The notes under the pieces were generated by a model. It was given only the letters and a program-made list of their open reading frames with translations, was not told the DNA's origin and did not search any database. The position numbers and the translations under genes are program-made. Shown here piece by piece: positions 45,017 through 55,101 of a stretch of DNA of 64,000 nt. The first letter of the stretch is position 1; every line of letters starts with the position of its first letter. This stretch comes from JBFMHP01 sp040752855 (GTDB taxonomy: Bacteria; Pseudomonadota; Gammaproteobacteria; RBG-16-57-12), in the NCBI GenBank assembly GCA_040752855.1, contig JBFMHP010000046.1, positions 46,836 to 110,835 on the forward strand, given 5' to 3'.

Positions 45017-45652
45017 ATGAATTCACAGAAACGTTTTGAGATATTTTCCCGCTTCAAAGCCGCCAACCCCTCCCCCACCACCGAGCTCAACTATTCCACT
45101 CCCTTCGAGCTTCTGGTGGCGGTGATCCTCTCGGCCCAGGCGACCGACAAGGGGGTGAACAAGGCCACGGCGAAGCTGTTTCCGGTGGCCAATACCCCGG
45201 CGGCGATCCTGGCGCTGGGCGAGGAGGGGCTCAAGCGTTACATCAAGACCATCGGGCTGTTCAACAGCAAGGCGGCGAATATCATCAAGACGTGCCGGAC
45301 ACTGCTCGAGCACTACGGCGGGGAAGTGCCTTCGGAACGTGCGGCGCTGGAGGCCCTGCCGGGTGTGGGGCGCAAGACGGCCAATGTGGTGCTCAATACC
45401 GCCTTCGGCCAGCCGACCATGGCGGTCGACACCCACATCTTCCGGGTGGCCAACCGCACCGGTCTCGCGCCGGGCAAGACGGTGCTGGAGGTGGAAAAGA
45501 AACTGCTCAAGGTCGTGCCGAAGGAATTCCTGCACGACGCCCATCACTGGCTGATCCTGCACGGCCGTTATACGTGCGTCGCGCGCAAACCGCACTGCGG
45601 TTCCTGTATCATCGAGGATCTGTGCGAATACAAAGACAAGACGGAGAATTGA
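45017..45652 (+). CDS. nth: endonuclease III
   Basis: A 211-residue base-excision repair glycosylase/AP lyase that removes oxidised pyrimidines, the same length as E. coli Nth. The ATG at 45017 (MNSQKRFEIFSRFKAANPSP) fits the family; the frame stays open to 44954 without homology, and GTG at 45011 is an alternative. The helix-hairpin-helix with catalytic Lys is LPGVGRKTANVVLN. The catalytic Asp is in VDTHIFRV. The [4Fe-4S] ligands are C-X6-C-X2-C-X5-C in CVARKPHCGSCIIEDLC. The following DUF1841 gene starts 4 bases after its stop. Confidence 0.97.
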   Translation: MNSQKRFEIFSRFKAANPSPTTELNYSTPFELLVAVILSAQATDKGVNKATAKLFPVANTPAAILALGEEGLKRYIKTIGLFNSKAANIIKTCRTLLEHYGGEVPSERAALEALPGVGRKTANVVLNTAFGQPTMAVDTHIFRVANRTGLAPGKTVLEVEKKLLKVVPKEFLHDAHHWLILHGRYTCVARKPHCGSCIIEDLCEYKDKTEN

Positions 45653-45656
45653 TCCG

Positions 45657-46091
45657 ATGCTGTTCGGGCAAGACCGTAATGAGCTGCGCCGGTTTTATTT
45701 CCAGGCCTGGAAGAAGTTTTGCGCCAAGCAGCCGCTGGAACCGTTGGAGGAAATCGTCGCTGGCGTGATCAAGATGCATCCGGAATATCACGAGCTGCTG
45801 GCAGACGAGGATAAAGGGCTGGGGCGAGACTACCATCCGGAGTTGGACGAGACCAACCCCTTCCTGCACATGGGGATGCACATCGCGCTGCACGAGCAGG
45901 TCGCCACCGACCGACCGGCCGGCATCCGGTTGATCGCGAAGCAGTTGTTGTTGCGCGTGCAGGATGTGCACGCGGCGGAACACCAGATGATGGAGTGCCT
46001 GGCGGAGATGATCTGGCAAGCACAGCGCGCGAATTCGCTGCCGGATGAGCTGGCGTATTTGCGTTGTCTGCGCGGGCTGGTGAAGCCCTGA
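45657..46091 (+). CDS. DUF1841 family protein
   Basis: A 144-residue cytoplasmic protein with the DUF1841 pattern: LFGQDRNELRRFYFQAWKK, MHPEYHELL, LGRDYHPELDETNPFLHMGMHIALHEQVATDRP and AEHQMMECLAEMIWQAQ. The conserved His and Glu residues (HPEYHELL, HMGMHIALHEQ, AEHQMME) suggest a metal site. The family has no known function but is regularly found next to nth in gammaproteobacteria, as here. Confidence 0.9.
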   Translation: MLFGQDRNELRRFYFQAWKKFCAKQPLEPLEEIVAGVIKMHPEYHELLADEDKGLGRDYHPELDETNPFLHMGMHIALHEQVATDRPAGIRLIAKQLLLRVQDVHAAEHQMMECLAEMIWQAQRANSLPDELAYLRCLRGLVKP

Positions 46092-46099
46092 GTGGGCGT

Positions 46100-46215
46100 T
46101 GATGGTGGCTACTTTGCCGGCAACGCTGCGCTTATGCCGGCCTACCAAGCCTGACACTGCCTCATAACATGCGGCCAGTACGTAGGCCGGGATAAGGCCT
46201 GTGGCCGCTCCCGGC
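46100..46215. repeat. two inverted BIME-like palindromes after DUF1841
   Basis: GTAGGCCGGGATAAGGCC at 46182-46199 leads into a stem GCCGGGA/TCCCGGC (46186-46192 and 46209-46215). An inverted related unit lies at about 46103-46145; on the minus strand it reads GTAGGCCGGCATAAGCGCAG and ends GCCGGC. The sequence resembles enterobacterial REP units (GCCGGATAAGGCG type) and differs from the GTAGGAGC family elsewhere in the window. Confidence 0.7.
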
Positions 46216-46221
46216 GTATAC

Positions 46222-46761
46222 TCACGGCATCGCCAGCTCGAGCAGCACCTGCCCGTCTTCCACTTTCACACCCTTCAATTCGCTGCCGAGGATGCGTTTG
46301 GATTCGCCCATCTGGCCGAGGACATAGATCGGCTGATGTGCGAGCAGTTCCTGCATCCCGACTTGCGCCGCGTGACGCAAAAATTCCTGGTAGATCGGAA
46401 CCACGTTCTGGACGGTAAGTTCTGTCAGTTGCGGATCGTCCAAATACAATTCTCCGCGCGTGCTCTCAAAGCGTAGTTTCCCGTCGAGGGAGGCGACACC
46501 CGAGCCCTTGAACTCCTGGGCAAAAATCCCATCGATCCGCACGCGCAATCCGATGCGGTCGCTGCCCTGCTTCAGCAACACCGCGGGCTGCGAGAGCGTT
46601 ACACGGGTGATTGTTTCCTCGTGCGTGATCGGGAACATCCGGTCAAACCGACGCTGCAAGTCGTCCTTGTTCAAGGTAATGGTCATCGTCAGATCATTGG
46701 CGGCCACTGCTGTTGCCGCCACCAACATCACACATAACAGAAAGAGGAGACGAGATAGCAT
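46222..46761 (-). CDS. DUF1439 (YceB-like) exported protein
   Basis: A 179-residue protein with a signal peptide (MLSRLLFLLCVMLVAATAVA-A) and a DUF1439 fold typical of YceB: an N-terminal helix NKDDLQRRFDRMFPI, then SQPAVLLKQGSDRIGLRVRI, the middle GKLRFESTRGELYLDDPQLTEL and a helical C-terminal part. The E. coli homologue is a lipoprotein of the tubular lipid-binding type; here the signal lacks a lipobox cysteine, so the protein is probably free in the periplasm. Its start lies 2 bases after the gloA stop on the same strand. Confidence 0.83.
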   Translation of the reverse strand: MLSRLLFLLCVMLVAATAVAANDLTMTITLNKDDLQRRFDRMFPITHEETITRVTLSQPAVLLKQGSDRIGLRVRIDGIFAQEFKGSGVASLDGKLRFESTRGELYLDDPQLTELTVQNVVPIYQEFLRHAAQVGMQELLAHQPIYVLGQMGESKRILGSELKGVKVEDGQVLLELAMP

Positions 46762-46763
46762 GC

Positions 46764-47150
46764 TCAGCCCCTCCGCCCGATCAATTCGATCTGATAACCA
46801 TCGGGATCTTCGACAAAGGCGATGATCGTGGTACCGGCGTTCATCGGTCCGGCCTCACGGATGATCTTGCCGCCGCGTTGCTTGATCTCGGCGCAGGCCT
46901 GATGCACGTCATCGACCTCGATGGCGATGTGGCCAAAACCGGTGCCGCGCTCGTATTTGCTCACACCCCAGTTGTAGGTCAACTCGATGGCCGCCTGTTC
47001 GGATTCGGGGCCGAAGCCGAGGAAGGCCAAGGTGAAGCGTCCCTCGGGATAGTCCGCGCGGCGCAGCAGTTTCATCCCGAGGACTTCGGTGTAGAAACGA
47101 ATCGAGCGCTCGAGATCGCCCGTCCTGATCATGGTATGGAGTATGCGCAT
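46764..47150 (-). CDS. gloA: lactoylglutathione lyase (glyoxalase I)
   Basis: A 128-residue metal enzyme that converts the methylglyoxal-glutathione hemithioacetal to S-lactoylglutathione. All four metal ligands are in place: H5 (RILHTMIRT), E56 (AIELTYNWG), H74 (GHIAIEVDD) and E122 (YQIELIGRR). The short form lacks the insertions of the zinc-type enzyme, so a nickel or cobalt enzyme like E. coli GloA is likely. It probably shares a transcript with the DUF1439 gene. Confidence 0.97.
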   Translation of the reverse strand: MRILHTMIRTGDLERSIRFYTEVLGMKLLRRADYPEGRFTLAFLGFGPESEQAAIELTYNWGVSKYERGTGFGHIAIEVDDVHQACAEIKQRGGKIIREAGPMNAGTTIIAFVEDPDGYQIELIGRRG

Positions 47151-47248
47151 GTTTCCTCCGCAACCGTCAAAAACGAAGCCAGCATCGGTTTAACGTTGGA
47201 TAGGAGGTAAAAAGACTCAAATCGTCTTCGATTACACCCCCATCCCAA

Positions 47249-47271
47249 CCTTCCCCCATCAAGGGGGAAGG
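47249..47271. repeat. hairpin CCTTCCCCC/GGGGGAAGG downstream of argG
   Basis: A nine-base perfect inverted repeat with a five-base loop begins 16 bases after the argG stop. Sequences of this kind (CCCTTCCCCC-x-GGGGGAAGG with flanking CCCCCATCCC) recur between genes in many proteobacteria. It may also end argG transcripts, though no T-tract follows. Confidence 0.6.
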
Positions 47272-47286
47272 AGTCAAGGATGCGAT

Positions 47287-48498
<1,212 letters not shown>

Positions 48499-48606
48499 GC
48501 GCGCGCTCCCGATAAAGCCGAAATCAATGAAATGATGCGGCGCATTATAGACGGTCTGGGGGGCGGATAGAATATCGCCCGGGGCACTGAGCGGGATTTT
48601 GCGGGA

Positions 48607-49128
48607 TCAGTCGATGTAATCGAGCAAGACGCCGGTGGTCTGGCGCAGCCGTTGGCTGACCAGCCGGGCGAGCTGCCAGAGCCATTTGACGCCGATCTTT
48701 GGGTAGTCCTGGGTGATGCGGAACAGATTATTGCGGGTGAGCAGCAGTAGAACCGAATCCTCGTCGGTCTCAGCACTGGCGGAATTGGGCAGGCCGTCGA
48801 TCAGCGACATCTCGCCCAGGCTGCGGCCGCGCCGCAGCACGGTGATCTTGCGCCGCTTGCCTCCGTCGTTGCCCTTCAATACGGAAAGCTTCCCCTCGAC
48901 CACGATGCAGAGGAACTGCCCCGGCTCGCCCTCGCGGATGATCGCGCGCCCGGCCGGGGCCTCGAAGATCATGAAATAGGGAGCGATCGCCTGCAGCTCC
49001 TTGGTATCGAACTCGGCGAACATGGGGTTATCGACCAGGAGATCGATCACCCGCTGCGGCGTAGCGTCGTTAACATCCACGCGCCGCAGCGCCCCTTCAT
49101 CGATTCGCTTCTGCAAGATGTCTTCCAC
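48607..49128 (-). CDS. cyclic nucleotide-binding domain protein
   Basis: A 173-residue protein consisting mainly of a cyclic-nucleotide-binding (CRP-like) beta-barrel (about 33-150) with FAEFDTKELQAIAPYFMIFEAPAGRAIIREGEPGQ and the phosphate-binding segment RRGRSLGEMSLIDGLPNSASAE, where Arg of the usual RTA is not conserved. It has no helix-turn-helix, so it is not a transcription factor by itself. The start is a GTG with AGGTG nearby. It lies between the TPR gene and argG on the same strand. The ligand is unknown. Confidence 0.85.
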   Translation of the reverse strand: MEDILQKRIDEGALRRVDVNDATPQRVIDLLVDNPMFAEFDTKELQAIAPYFMIFEAPAGRAIIREGEPGQFLCIVVEGKLSVLKGNDGGKRRKITVLRRGRSLGEMSLIDGLPNSASAETDEDSVLLLLTRNNLFRITQDYPKIGVKWLWQLARLVSQRLRQTTGVLLDYID

Positions 49129-49240
49129 GACCGCACCTGTGATTTGCCGGGCGAATCCACCCGCACATTGACGATGTTTTTCTCACCCTATGTAGCGGCC
49201 GGGCCGCGGCAAGATTTAGCGGCAGAAGGCGAACTTGCCG

Positions 49241-51061
49241 TCATTTACCGGAAAGCAAGGCATTGATCTGCTGCCGCATCGGTTCCGAAATGGCCGCATC
49301 CTTCGCCTTTTCAGCGTACACTCGCCAGCCAGGCTTGGACAGTTGGTGCATCACCACCGCCACGTGGAATTGATTGGCTGGGAACTCGGCAATCTCGATC
49401 GAGCGCTTCAACGTCTCGTAAGCACGCATATTGTCGCCCTGCAAATGATAGAGCCAGCCGAGCGTGTCGAGGAAGTTGGCATTCCTGGGATCTTCCTTTA
49501 CGGCTTGTGACGCCAGCTTCACTGCTTGCGCGTAATCCTTTTTATCGCCCAGCAAATCCGCCAGGTTATTGAGCGCGAAGCCGTGGGATGGATTCAGCTT
49601 GAGCACGTCTTGATAGACCTTGATCGCGTCGTCCTTGCGGCCCGCCCCATGATACAGGGCGCCGAGGCAAAACAGATTCTCAGCGTTGCCGGGGGTCGCA
49701 CCGGCCAGCTTTTGCGCTGCAGCGAGCGCCTGGTCGTTCTTTCCAAGCTTGGCGTTAACGACAGCGCTTGCCTTCAAGAGCGATGGATTCTCCGGGTCGA
49801 GTTTTAAACCGTCTGAGAAATATCCGGCCGCTTCCGCATATTTGGTTACAAAGCCGTAATAGGAGCCGGTCAGAAAATAGGCCTGAGGATTCTTGTCATG
49901 CCGCTTCAACAGCGCTTGATAGGTTTTTTCGGCCTCGTCTAACCGTTGCATCATTTGATATGCCTGCGCCAATCCGGCATAGACATCAAGGGCGTGATAG
50001 TCGGCCTTGAGCAGTGACTGATAGAGCGTGATCGCCTCGGCAAAGTCGCCCTTGGCCCGCAGGGCGTCGCCCAGGCGCACGCGCGGATAATTCGGCGATT
50101 TGCTCAGTTCAATGGCGCGCTGGTAGGCCTTGATCGCCTCGTCCGGCCGCCCCATGGCGAGCAAGGTCTCGCCCTGCTGGAAATGCGCGCCTTCAAGTTT
50201 GGGCTGTGACTTGAGCAGGGCATCGATCTGCTGCAAAGAGGCCGCATGGTCGCCGCGCTCGCGCAAGGCCTTGGCGAGCAGTAAATGGCCGTATTCGGAT
50301 TTGGGATCGATGGCCACTGCGCGCCGATAGCGCTCGATTGCTTGATCGTTTTTCCCTAACAGGGCGTAGGCATTCCCGAGAACCAGTTGCCCCGTAAGGT
50401 TGTTGCTCTCCGGCTTGAGCACGCTTTCGAGCAACTGGAGCGTCTTATCCGGTTGACCGGACAAGGTATACAAGCGCCCGAGATTCACTTTGATGCCGAC
50501 ATACTCGGGCGGCGTGCCGCGCAATCCCTTCTCGAAATGTCCGATGGCCTTGGCGATATCGCCCTTTTGTTCGTAGTACAGGCCCATGCGCTGATGAGCA
50601 TGCGATTGATCCGGGTTGGCTTGCAGCGCGCGCTCGAACGCGGCACGCGCCTCCTCCGGCTTGCGCTGCGCATTGAGGATGTCGCCGATCTTGGTCCAGG
50701 CGGTGCTTTGCCCCGGACGGTATTCCACCGCCTTGCGCAACTCCTTGAGCGCCTCATCGAGCTTGCCTTGGATCGACAGAGCCACTCCGACCAGCTCAAG
50801 CGCCGGGGCGGAGGTCGGATTTTTCTTGAGCGCCTCGCGGGCGATCGCCAACGCCTCCTGGTGCTTGCCCTCGATCAATAGATTTAGAGATTTCACCAGC
50901 TCCGGGTCGGTCTGCTCCGCCTGCATATAAACGGTGGGCAACAGGGGCTCGCCCGGTGCGGCGGGGGTATCGATGAACGAATCCGGGATGATCAAGGCTT
51001 GCGCGGAACCCATTACCAAGGCCACGGTAACACCCACCAACACCCGCTTGGATGCCTTCAT
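49241..51061 (-). CDS. exported TPR-repeat protein
   Basis: A 606-residue protein with a signal peptide (MKASKRVLVGVTVALVMGSAQA) and about a dozen tetratricopeptide repeats from residue 55 to 560, for example EARAAFERALQANPDQSHAHQRMGLYY and EAIKAYQRAIELSKSPNYPRVRLGD. The ATG at 51061 is chosen because GGGAG lies 5 bases before it; a GTG at 51067 also opens the frame. It resembles PrsT-like TPR proteins of PEP-CTERM/exosortase loci but is shorter. The gene upstream on the same strand is the broken PEP-CTERM protein, which makes a link to surface polysaccharide or sorting systems possible but not shown. Confidence 0.88.
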   Translation of the reverse strand: MKASKRVLVGVTVALVMGSAQALIIPDSFIDTPAAPGEPLLPTVYMQAEQTDPELVKSLNLLIEGKHQEALAIAREALKKNPTSAPALELVGVALSIQGKLDEALKELRKAVEYRPGQSTAWTKIGDILNAQRKPEEARAAFERALQANPDQSHAHQRMGLYYEQKGDIAKAIGHFEKGLRGTPPEYVGIKVNLGRLYTLSGQPDKTLQLLESVLKPESNNLTGQLVLGNAYALLGKNDQAIERYRRAVAIDPKSEYGHLLLAKALRERGDHAASLQQIDALLKSQPKLEGAHFQQGETLLAMGRPDEAIKAYQRAIELSKSPNYPRVRLGDALRAKGDFAEAITLYQSLLKADYHALDVYAGLAQAYQMMQRLDEAEKTYQALLKRHDKNPQAYFLTGSYYGFVTKYAEAAGYFSDGLKLDPENPSLLKASAVVNAKLGKNDQALAAAQKLAGATPGNAENLFCLGALYHGAGRKDDAIKVYQDVLKLNPSHGFALNNLADLLGDKKDYAQAVKLASQAVKEDPRNANFLDTLGWLYHLQGDNMRAYETLKRSIEIAEFPANQFHVAVVMHQLSKPGWRVYAEKAKDAAISEPMRQQINALLSGK

Positions 51062-51125
51062 ATTCACTCCCTACCTCACGTTTTTTTCAGGATTGGTCAA
51101 TCGACTATAACAACCCATAGGCGCA

Positions 51126-51154
51126 AAAAAAAGCGGCTCTCTCGAGCCGCTTTT
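51126..51154 (-). terminator. terminator after the PEP-CTERM pseudogene
   Basis: AAAAAGCGGCT pairs with AGCCGCTTTT around CTCTCG, with further A residues on the left that form a T-tract for leftward transcripts. It lies about 27 bases after the pseudogene stop and before the TPR gene. Confidence 0.88.
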
Positions 51155-51180
51155 CATCACAGCAATGAAGCTGTTTGGCC

Positions 51181-52265
51181 TTAAGCCTTGGCGCGTCGCG
51201 CCAAGCCCATGCCCACCAGGCCGAGTCCCATCAGGAACACGATGCCCGGCTCGGGGACGCCAGTGCCTCTTACAACGATATGATCGTCTTCACAGGCCAC
51301 TACGCCGCCATCCACCTTACCGCAGATCTTGAAGATGTACTCGCCTTCCGCGTCAGCTTTGATCGGCACGTCGAATGTGAAGATACCGGGCACTGAACGA
51401 TCATACTCACCGGTCTAGATGGCAGGAGTAACACCGGCAGTTAAGCCGCTGGGAACCCCGCTCGTATCCAATTCAACCGTTTTGTACGTGGAAACAGCCG
51501 TAGTGATTGCGTTCTGAATGACCGATACGATCGCGGAGGTATTGGTCGAGGTGTATAGATGTCCGCCCGTCGCTCCGGTGATGCGCGTCGCCTGATCGCT
51601 GGTCGCGGGACCACCCTCACCACTTGATCCGCAATAGTAGGGGCTCGTGCAGGTATTCAGATCAAAACCGTAAGAGGAAAAGGTAGTGATATTGACCGCC
51701 TCTACGTGGATGCCATTCGCGACCAGGGCAGCAGTGGCGCTGGCCTCGGTCGAACCGCCACTAGCATCGTGTCCCGGAGCGTCGCCGAACCACACCAGGA
51801 TGCGCTCGGAACCGGTGCGCCACGCAGTATCGGTAGCGGCGTGTTCCAGGGCATACAAGTTCGCTTCCGGTGCATCACTACCCCCGCCGGCCGACCAGAG
51901 GTTGATCCCCGCCTGGGCGGCGGCTTGACTGGTGGTGACATTGGTATTCAGGCGATAACGATATGAATCATAGGTATCCTTGTATTCACCTACTGCGAAA
52001 GCGACATCACCGAGCCCTGCTGCCGCAGACAGGATTGAAGAGGCCGCCGCCTTCACTCCATCGATCGAACCGCCCATACTGCCGGTGGTATCACACGTCT
52101 ACCTTACTGGTGGTCGGTGCGCCCGCGTCGACGGTGAGGGTCTTTTTGATGGTGACGGTTTCACCGACGTTCATCGTCGCGCTGAACGTGGTGGGTGTGA
52201 GTGAATCGGCAAGAGCCGCGGCCGGCATGGCGCAGGCAATCGCCAGTGTTATGGCTATTCTTTTC
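51181..52265 (-). pseudogene. VWA-domain PEP-CTERM surface protein, broken by a frameshift and an in-frame stop
   Basis: Three pieces on one strand rebuild a protein of about 360 residues. Piece 1 (from 52265, with GGGAGG 6 bases before the ATG) has a signal peptide and a leader ending in TTSKVDV, then a TGA. Piece 2 is shifted in frame and begins at the metal-ion motif DTTGSMGGS of a von Willebrand A domain; it runs to GVTPAI and then TAG at 51415-51417. Piece 3 continues in the same frame as TGEYDRSVPGIFTFDV and ends in a PEP-CTERM signal, GVPEPGIVFLMGLGLVGMG and RRAKA. In related proteins I recall, VDV is followed by about four hydrophobic residues before D-x-TGSM, which fits an 11-base loss, and a Tyr precedes TG-x-YDRS, which fits TAC/TAT to TAG. 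A sequencing or assembly error is the alternative. Confidence 0.85.
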
Positions 52266-52452
52266 ATGGTTATCCTCCCAGCTATTCCTTCAGTAAAAGA
52301 TTTTAGAAAATTGGAAAAATTAATAAGGCTTTTATACCCACTACGCTTAAGGCAACATCCATACCAAAGTTAAAAACCCATCAAATACAGAGATCTGCGT
52401 TTTTGTTAAATTAAAATAGGTAAAATTTACCGACACCTCAGCTTGCCCCCGC
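52266..52452. other. AT-rich promoter region of the PEP-CTERM pseudogene
   Basis: This 187-base stretch between the pseudogene start and the glucosyltransferase stop is AT-rich (TTGTTAAATTAAAATAGG and similar) and holds no gene. A promoter for the leftward pseudogene is expected. No terminator for the glucosyltransferase was seen. Confidence 0.4.
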
Positions 52453-55050
52453 TCAGGCATGCCCCTCGTGATTGGCCATATGGATCGTCATCATCTGACC
52501 ATTGACCTTGGCGGAGAGCAGCGACATGAAGATCGCCGACAGATAGGGAATGGTCTGCACGCACAGCACCACCACCCAGAAGAGGATATCCGGCGAATCC
52601 GCGCCCTGGCGCATCAGCACGCCGATCACGGCGAGGATAAAGGCCAGGGCGAGCAGCGCTTCCTCATAGACCAGCATCAGTGCGGAGCGGAAACAGAGCC
52701 GGCTGGCCATCTTGGGCGTGCGGAAGAACGGCATGTTGCGTGTGATGAATCCCGACAGTATCGCCTTGGAGATGGTGTGCGAGAGGGCCAGCCCCGCGAT
52801 GGTGGCGGCGAAGGTCCCGCGCAGCGTGTTCTCGGCGTGGGTCTGGTAGAGGTAGATCTGCTTGGCCGATTTGAAAACAAACAGGGCCAGGGGCAGCAGG
52901 GAGAAGATGATCAGCGGTGGCGAGAAGGTCTCGGGCATCAGGATCATGCACAATGACCAGCCGAGCGCCAGGAGGTTGAACACCAGATTGAAGCCGTCGG
53001 CGATCCACGGCAGCCACCCGGCCATGAAGTGATAGCGCTGCCCTGAGGTGAGCTGGGTCGGCTTTTTGCCCAGCAGTTCGCGGAGGTGCCCGCGCAGGAT
53101 CTGCATCGCGCCGAAGGCCCAGCGGAAGCGTTGTTTCTTGTAGTCGATGAAGGTGTCGGGCATCAGGCCACGCCCGTAGCTCTTGGGAATATAAACCGCC
53201 TCGTAGCCGTGCTCGAAGATACGCAGCCCCAGCTCGGCATCCTCGGTGATGCACCACTCCGCCCAACCGCCGATCTGCCGCAGCACATGGCGGCGGATCA
53301 TGGTCATGGTGCCGTGTTGGATGATGGCGTTGCGCTCGTTGCGCGTGACCATGCCGATGTAGAAAAAGCCGGCGTATTCGCTGTAACACATCTTCTTGAA
53401 CAGATTCTCGCCACCGTCGCGGTAGTCCTGCGGGGCCTGCACCACACCGATACGCGGATTGGCGAACTGCGGCACCAGATCGCGCAGCCAGTTGGATGCC
53501 ACCTGATAGTCGCTGTCGATCACGGCTACGATCTCCGCACGCGCATCGGTCTGGTGCAAGGCGAAATTGAGCGCCCCGGCCTTGAATCCGGCGAGCGGAT
53601 CGACGTGGAAGAAGCGGAACCGTGCGCCGAGCCGCTCACAGTGGGCCTGTACCGGCTGCCACACCGCCGGGTCCTTGGTGTTGTTGTCGATGACCAGCAC
53701 CTCGAAATCGGGATAGTCGAGGCGGGCCAGGGCGTCGAGGGTCTGGATCATCATCGCCGGCGGCTCGTTGTAACAGGGCACATGGATCGAGACGAAGGGC
53801 AGCTCATGATCGGGCACGATCCGGGCCTGGAAGGCGCGGCGGCGGAACAGGCTCCAGCGCACCTCGGCCCATTCGTGCGCCTCGGTGAGCAGCACCACGA
53901 TCACGCCGATCATGCCCACCACCAGCAGCAGGCCGATCAGGACGCTGGCGAAGGTCAGGTACTGATTGGCGTAATCATAGGCCACCCATACCACGGCCGT
54001 GGCCACCGCGTAGGCGATCACGGCGAGGAAACTCCGGCCGTGGGTGCCCAGGTGCTTGCCGTCGATCAACAACATGGAGAAGACGATGATCGCCAGCACG
54101 ATCGACAGCCCCGCCAGCATATACCAGTGCGGCACTTCCACCACCGGTTCGTACCACGGGAATTTCGGTTGGCGTTCGACGTTGTAGACCCCCCAATACG
54201 CGCCGACGGCCCCTTCCGAACTCTCGGCCTTCCAGGGCTGGTCGAAGGCCTCCATGATGTAGTACTGGTAGCCTTGACTGGCGGCCAGGGCGAGAAAGTC
54301 GCGGAGAAACGCCGCCTGGTTGGCGGTGCTGGCCTCGGCGCCGCCCCGGGTGCGGCCATTACTCGGCCAGCCCACCTCGCCGATGATGACCTCCTTGTCC
54401 TCGTACAGGGTGTGCAACAGGTCCATCTTGTCCTTGACGTAGCCGACCGCATGATCGACATGCTGTTTTTCCCAGTAGGGCAGCATGTGCGTGGCGATGT
54501 AATCGACTTGCGAGACCAGATCGGCGTTGGCCACCCAGACATGCCACGGCTCGGCGGTGCTCACCGGCACCTTCACGGCGGTGCGCACCCGCTGGATGTA
54601 CTCGACCAGCTGTTCTTTAGGGATGTATTGGTGCAAGAGCACCTCGTTGCCGACGATCACGCGCACCACGTTGGGATAGGCATTGGCCAGCTCAATGGCC
54701 TTGGCGATTTCCTCCTCATTGCGTTCGAGATCCTCGCTGATCCACGCCCCCACGGTGACCTTGATGTTGTAGCGCAGCGCCAAGAATGGCACGGCGGCGA
54801 GACTGCCCTCGGTGGAATAGGTGCGCACCGCCCTGGCCTTGTTCGCCAGCAGCCTCAGATCCTCGTCGATTTCCTCCTCGGCGGGCAAGATATGCCGTAT
54901 GGCATCCTGATCGGCGCGATAAGGCGAAAAGGAAAAACCGTGCACTTGGGACGGCCAGGGTGGATGCTGCTCCGGCCGGTTGGCCATGGCCCAGAGGCTG
55001 AGGGAGACGACCGCGACGGCGATGATAATGGGGAGATTGACGCGTGTCAT
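52453..55050 (-). CDS. NdvB-like membrane beta-glucan glucosyltransferase (GH17 + GT2)
   Basis: An 865-residue membrane enzyme. After an N-terminal helix comes a GH17-like domain (about 35-300): the acid/base Glu in RVIVGNEVLLH and the nucleophile Glu in EVIIGEVGWPSNGRTR are present. Two or more membrane helices (about 310-395) lead to a GT2 domain (about 415-680) with HVPCYNEPP, the nucleotide-binding DSDYQVAS, the TEDAELGLR box and the QKxRWAFGAMQ-type segment KKQRFRWAFGAMQI. More helices close the protein. Pseudomonas NdvB has this fusion and makes cyclic beta-1,3-glucans linked to biofilm antibiotic tolerance; by analogy this makes periplasmic or exported beta-glucan. It follows lpd by 51 bases, possibly by read-through. 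Confidence 0.9.
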   Translation of the reverse strand: MTRVNLPIIIAVAVVSLSLWAMANRPEQHPPWPSQVHGFSFSPYRADQDAIRHILPAEEEIDEDLRLLANKARAVRTYSTEGSLAAVPFLALRYNIKVTVGAWISEDLERNEEEIAKAIELANAYPNVVRVIVGNEVLLHQYIPKEQLVEYIQRVRTAVKVPVSTAEPWHVWVANADLVSQVDYIATHMLPYWEKQHVDHAVGYVKDKMDLLHTLYEDKEVIIGEVGWPSNGRTRGGAEASTANQAAFLRDFLALAASQGYQYYIMEAFDQPWKAESSEGAVGAYWGVYNVERQPKFPWYEPVVEVPHWYMLAGLSIVLAIIVFSMLLIDGKHLGTHGRSFLAVIAYAVATAVVWVAYDYANQYLTFASVLIGLLLVVGMIGVIVVLLTEAHEWAEVRWSLFRRRAFQARIVPDHELPFVSIHVPCYNEPPAMMIQTLDALARLDYPDFEVLVIDNNTKDPAVWQPVQAHCERLGARFRFFHVDPLAGFKAGALNFALHQTDARAEIVAVIDSDYQVASNWLRDLVPQFANPRIGVVQAPQDYRDGGENLFKKMCYSEYAGFFYIGMVTRNERNAIIQHGTMTMIRRHVLRQIGGWAEWCITEDAELGLRIFEHGYEAVYIPKSYGRGLMPDTFIDYKKQRFRWAFGAMQILRGHLRELLGKKPTQLTSGQRYHFMAGWLPWIADGFNLVFNLLALGWSLCMILMPETFSPPLIIFSLLPLALFVFKSAKQIYLYQTHAENTLRGTFAATIAGLALSHTISKAILSGFITRNMPFFRTPKMASRLCFRSALMLVYEEALLALAFILAVIGVLMRQGADSPDILFWVVVLCVQTIPYLSAIFMSLLSAKVNGQMMTIHMANHEGHA

Positions 55051-55077
55051 GAAGCGATGATCGAGCCTACAGGTGAT

Positions 55078-55096
55078 GGGGTGGACGAGCCACCCC
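55078..55096 (-). terminator. hairpin after lpd
   Basis: GGGGTGG pairs with CCACCCC around a five-base loop right after the lpd stop on the minus strand. No T-tract follows, so it may only partly stop the pyruvate dehydrogenase transcript. Confidence 0.45.
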
Positions 55097-55101
55097 GGGG
55101 T

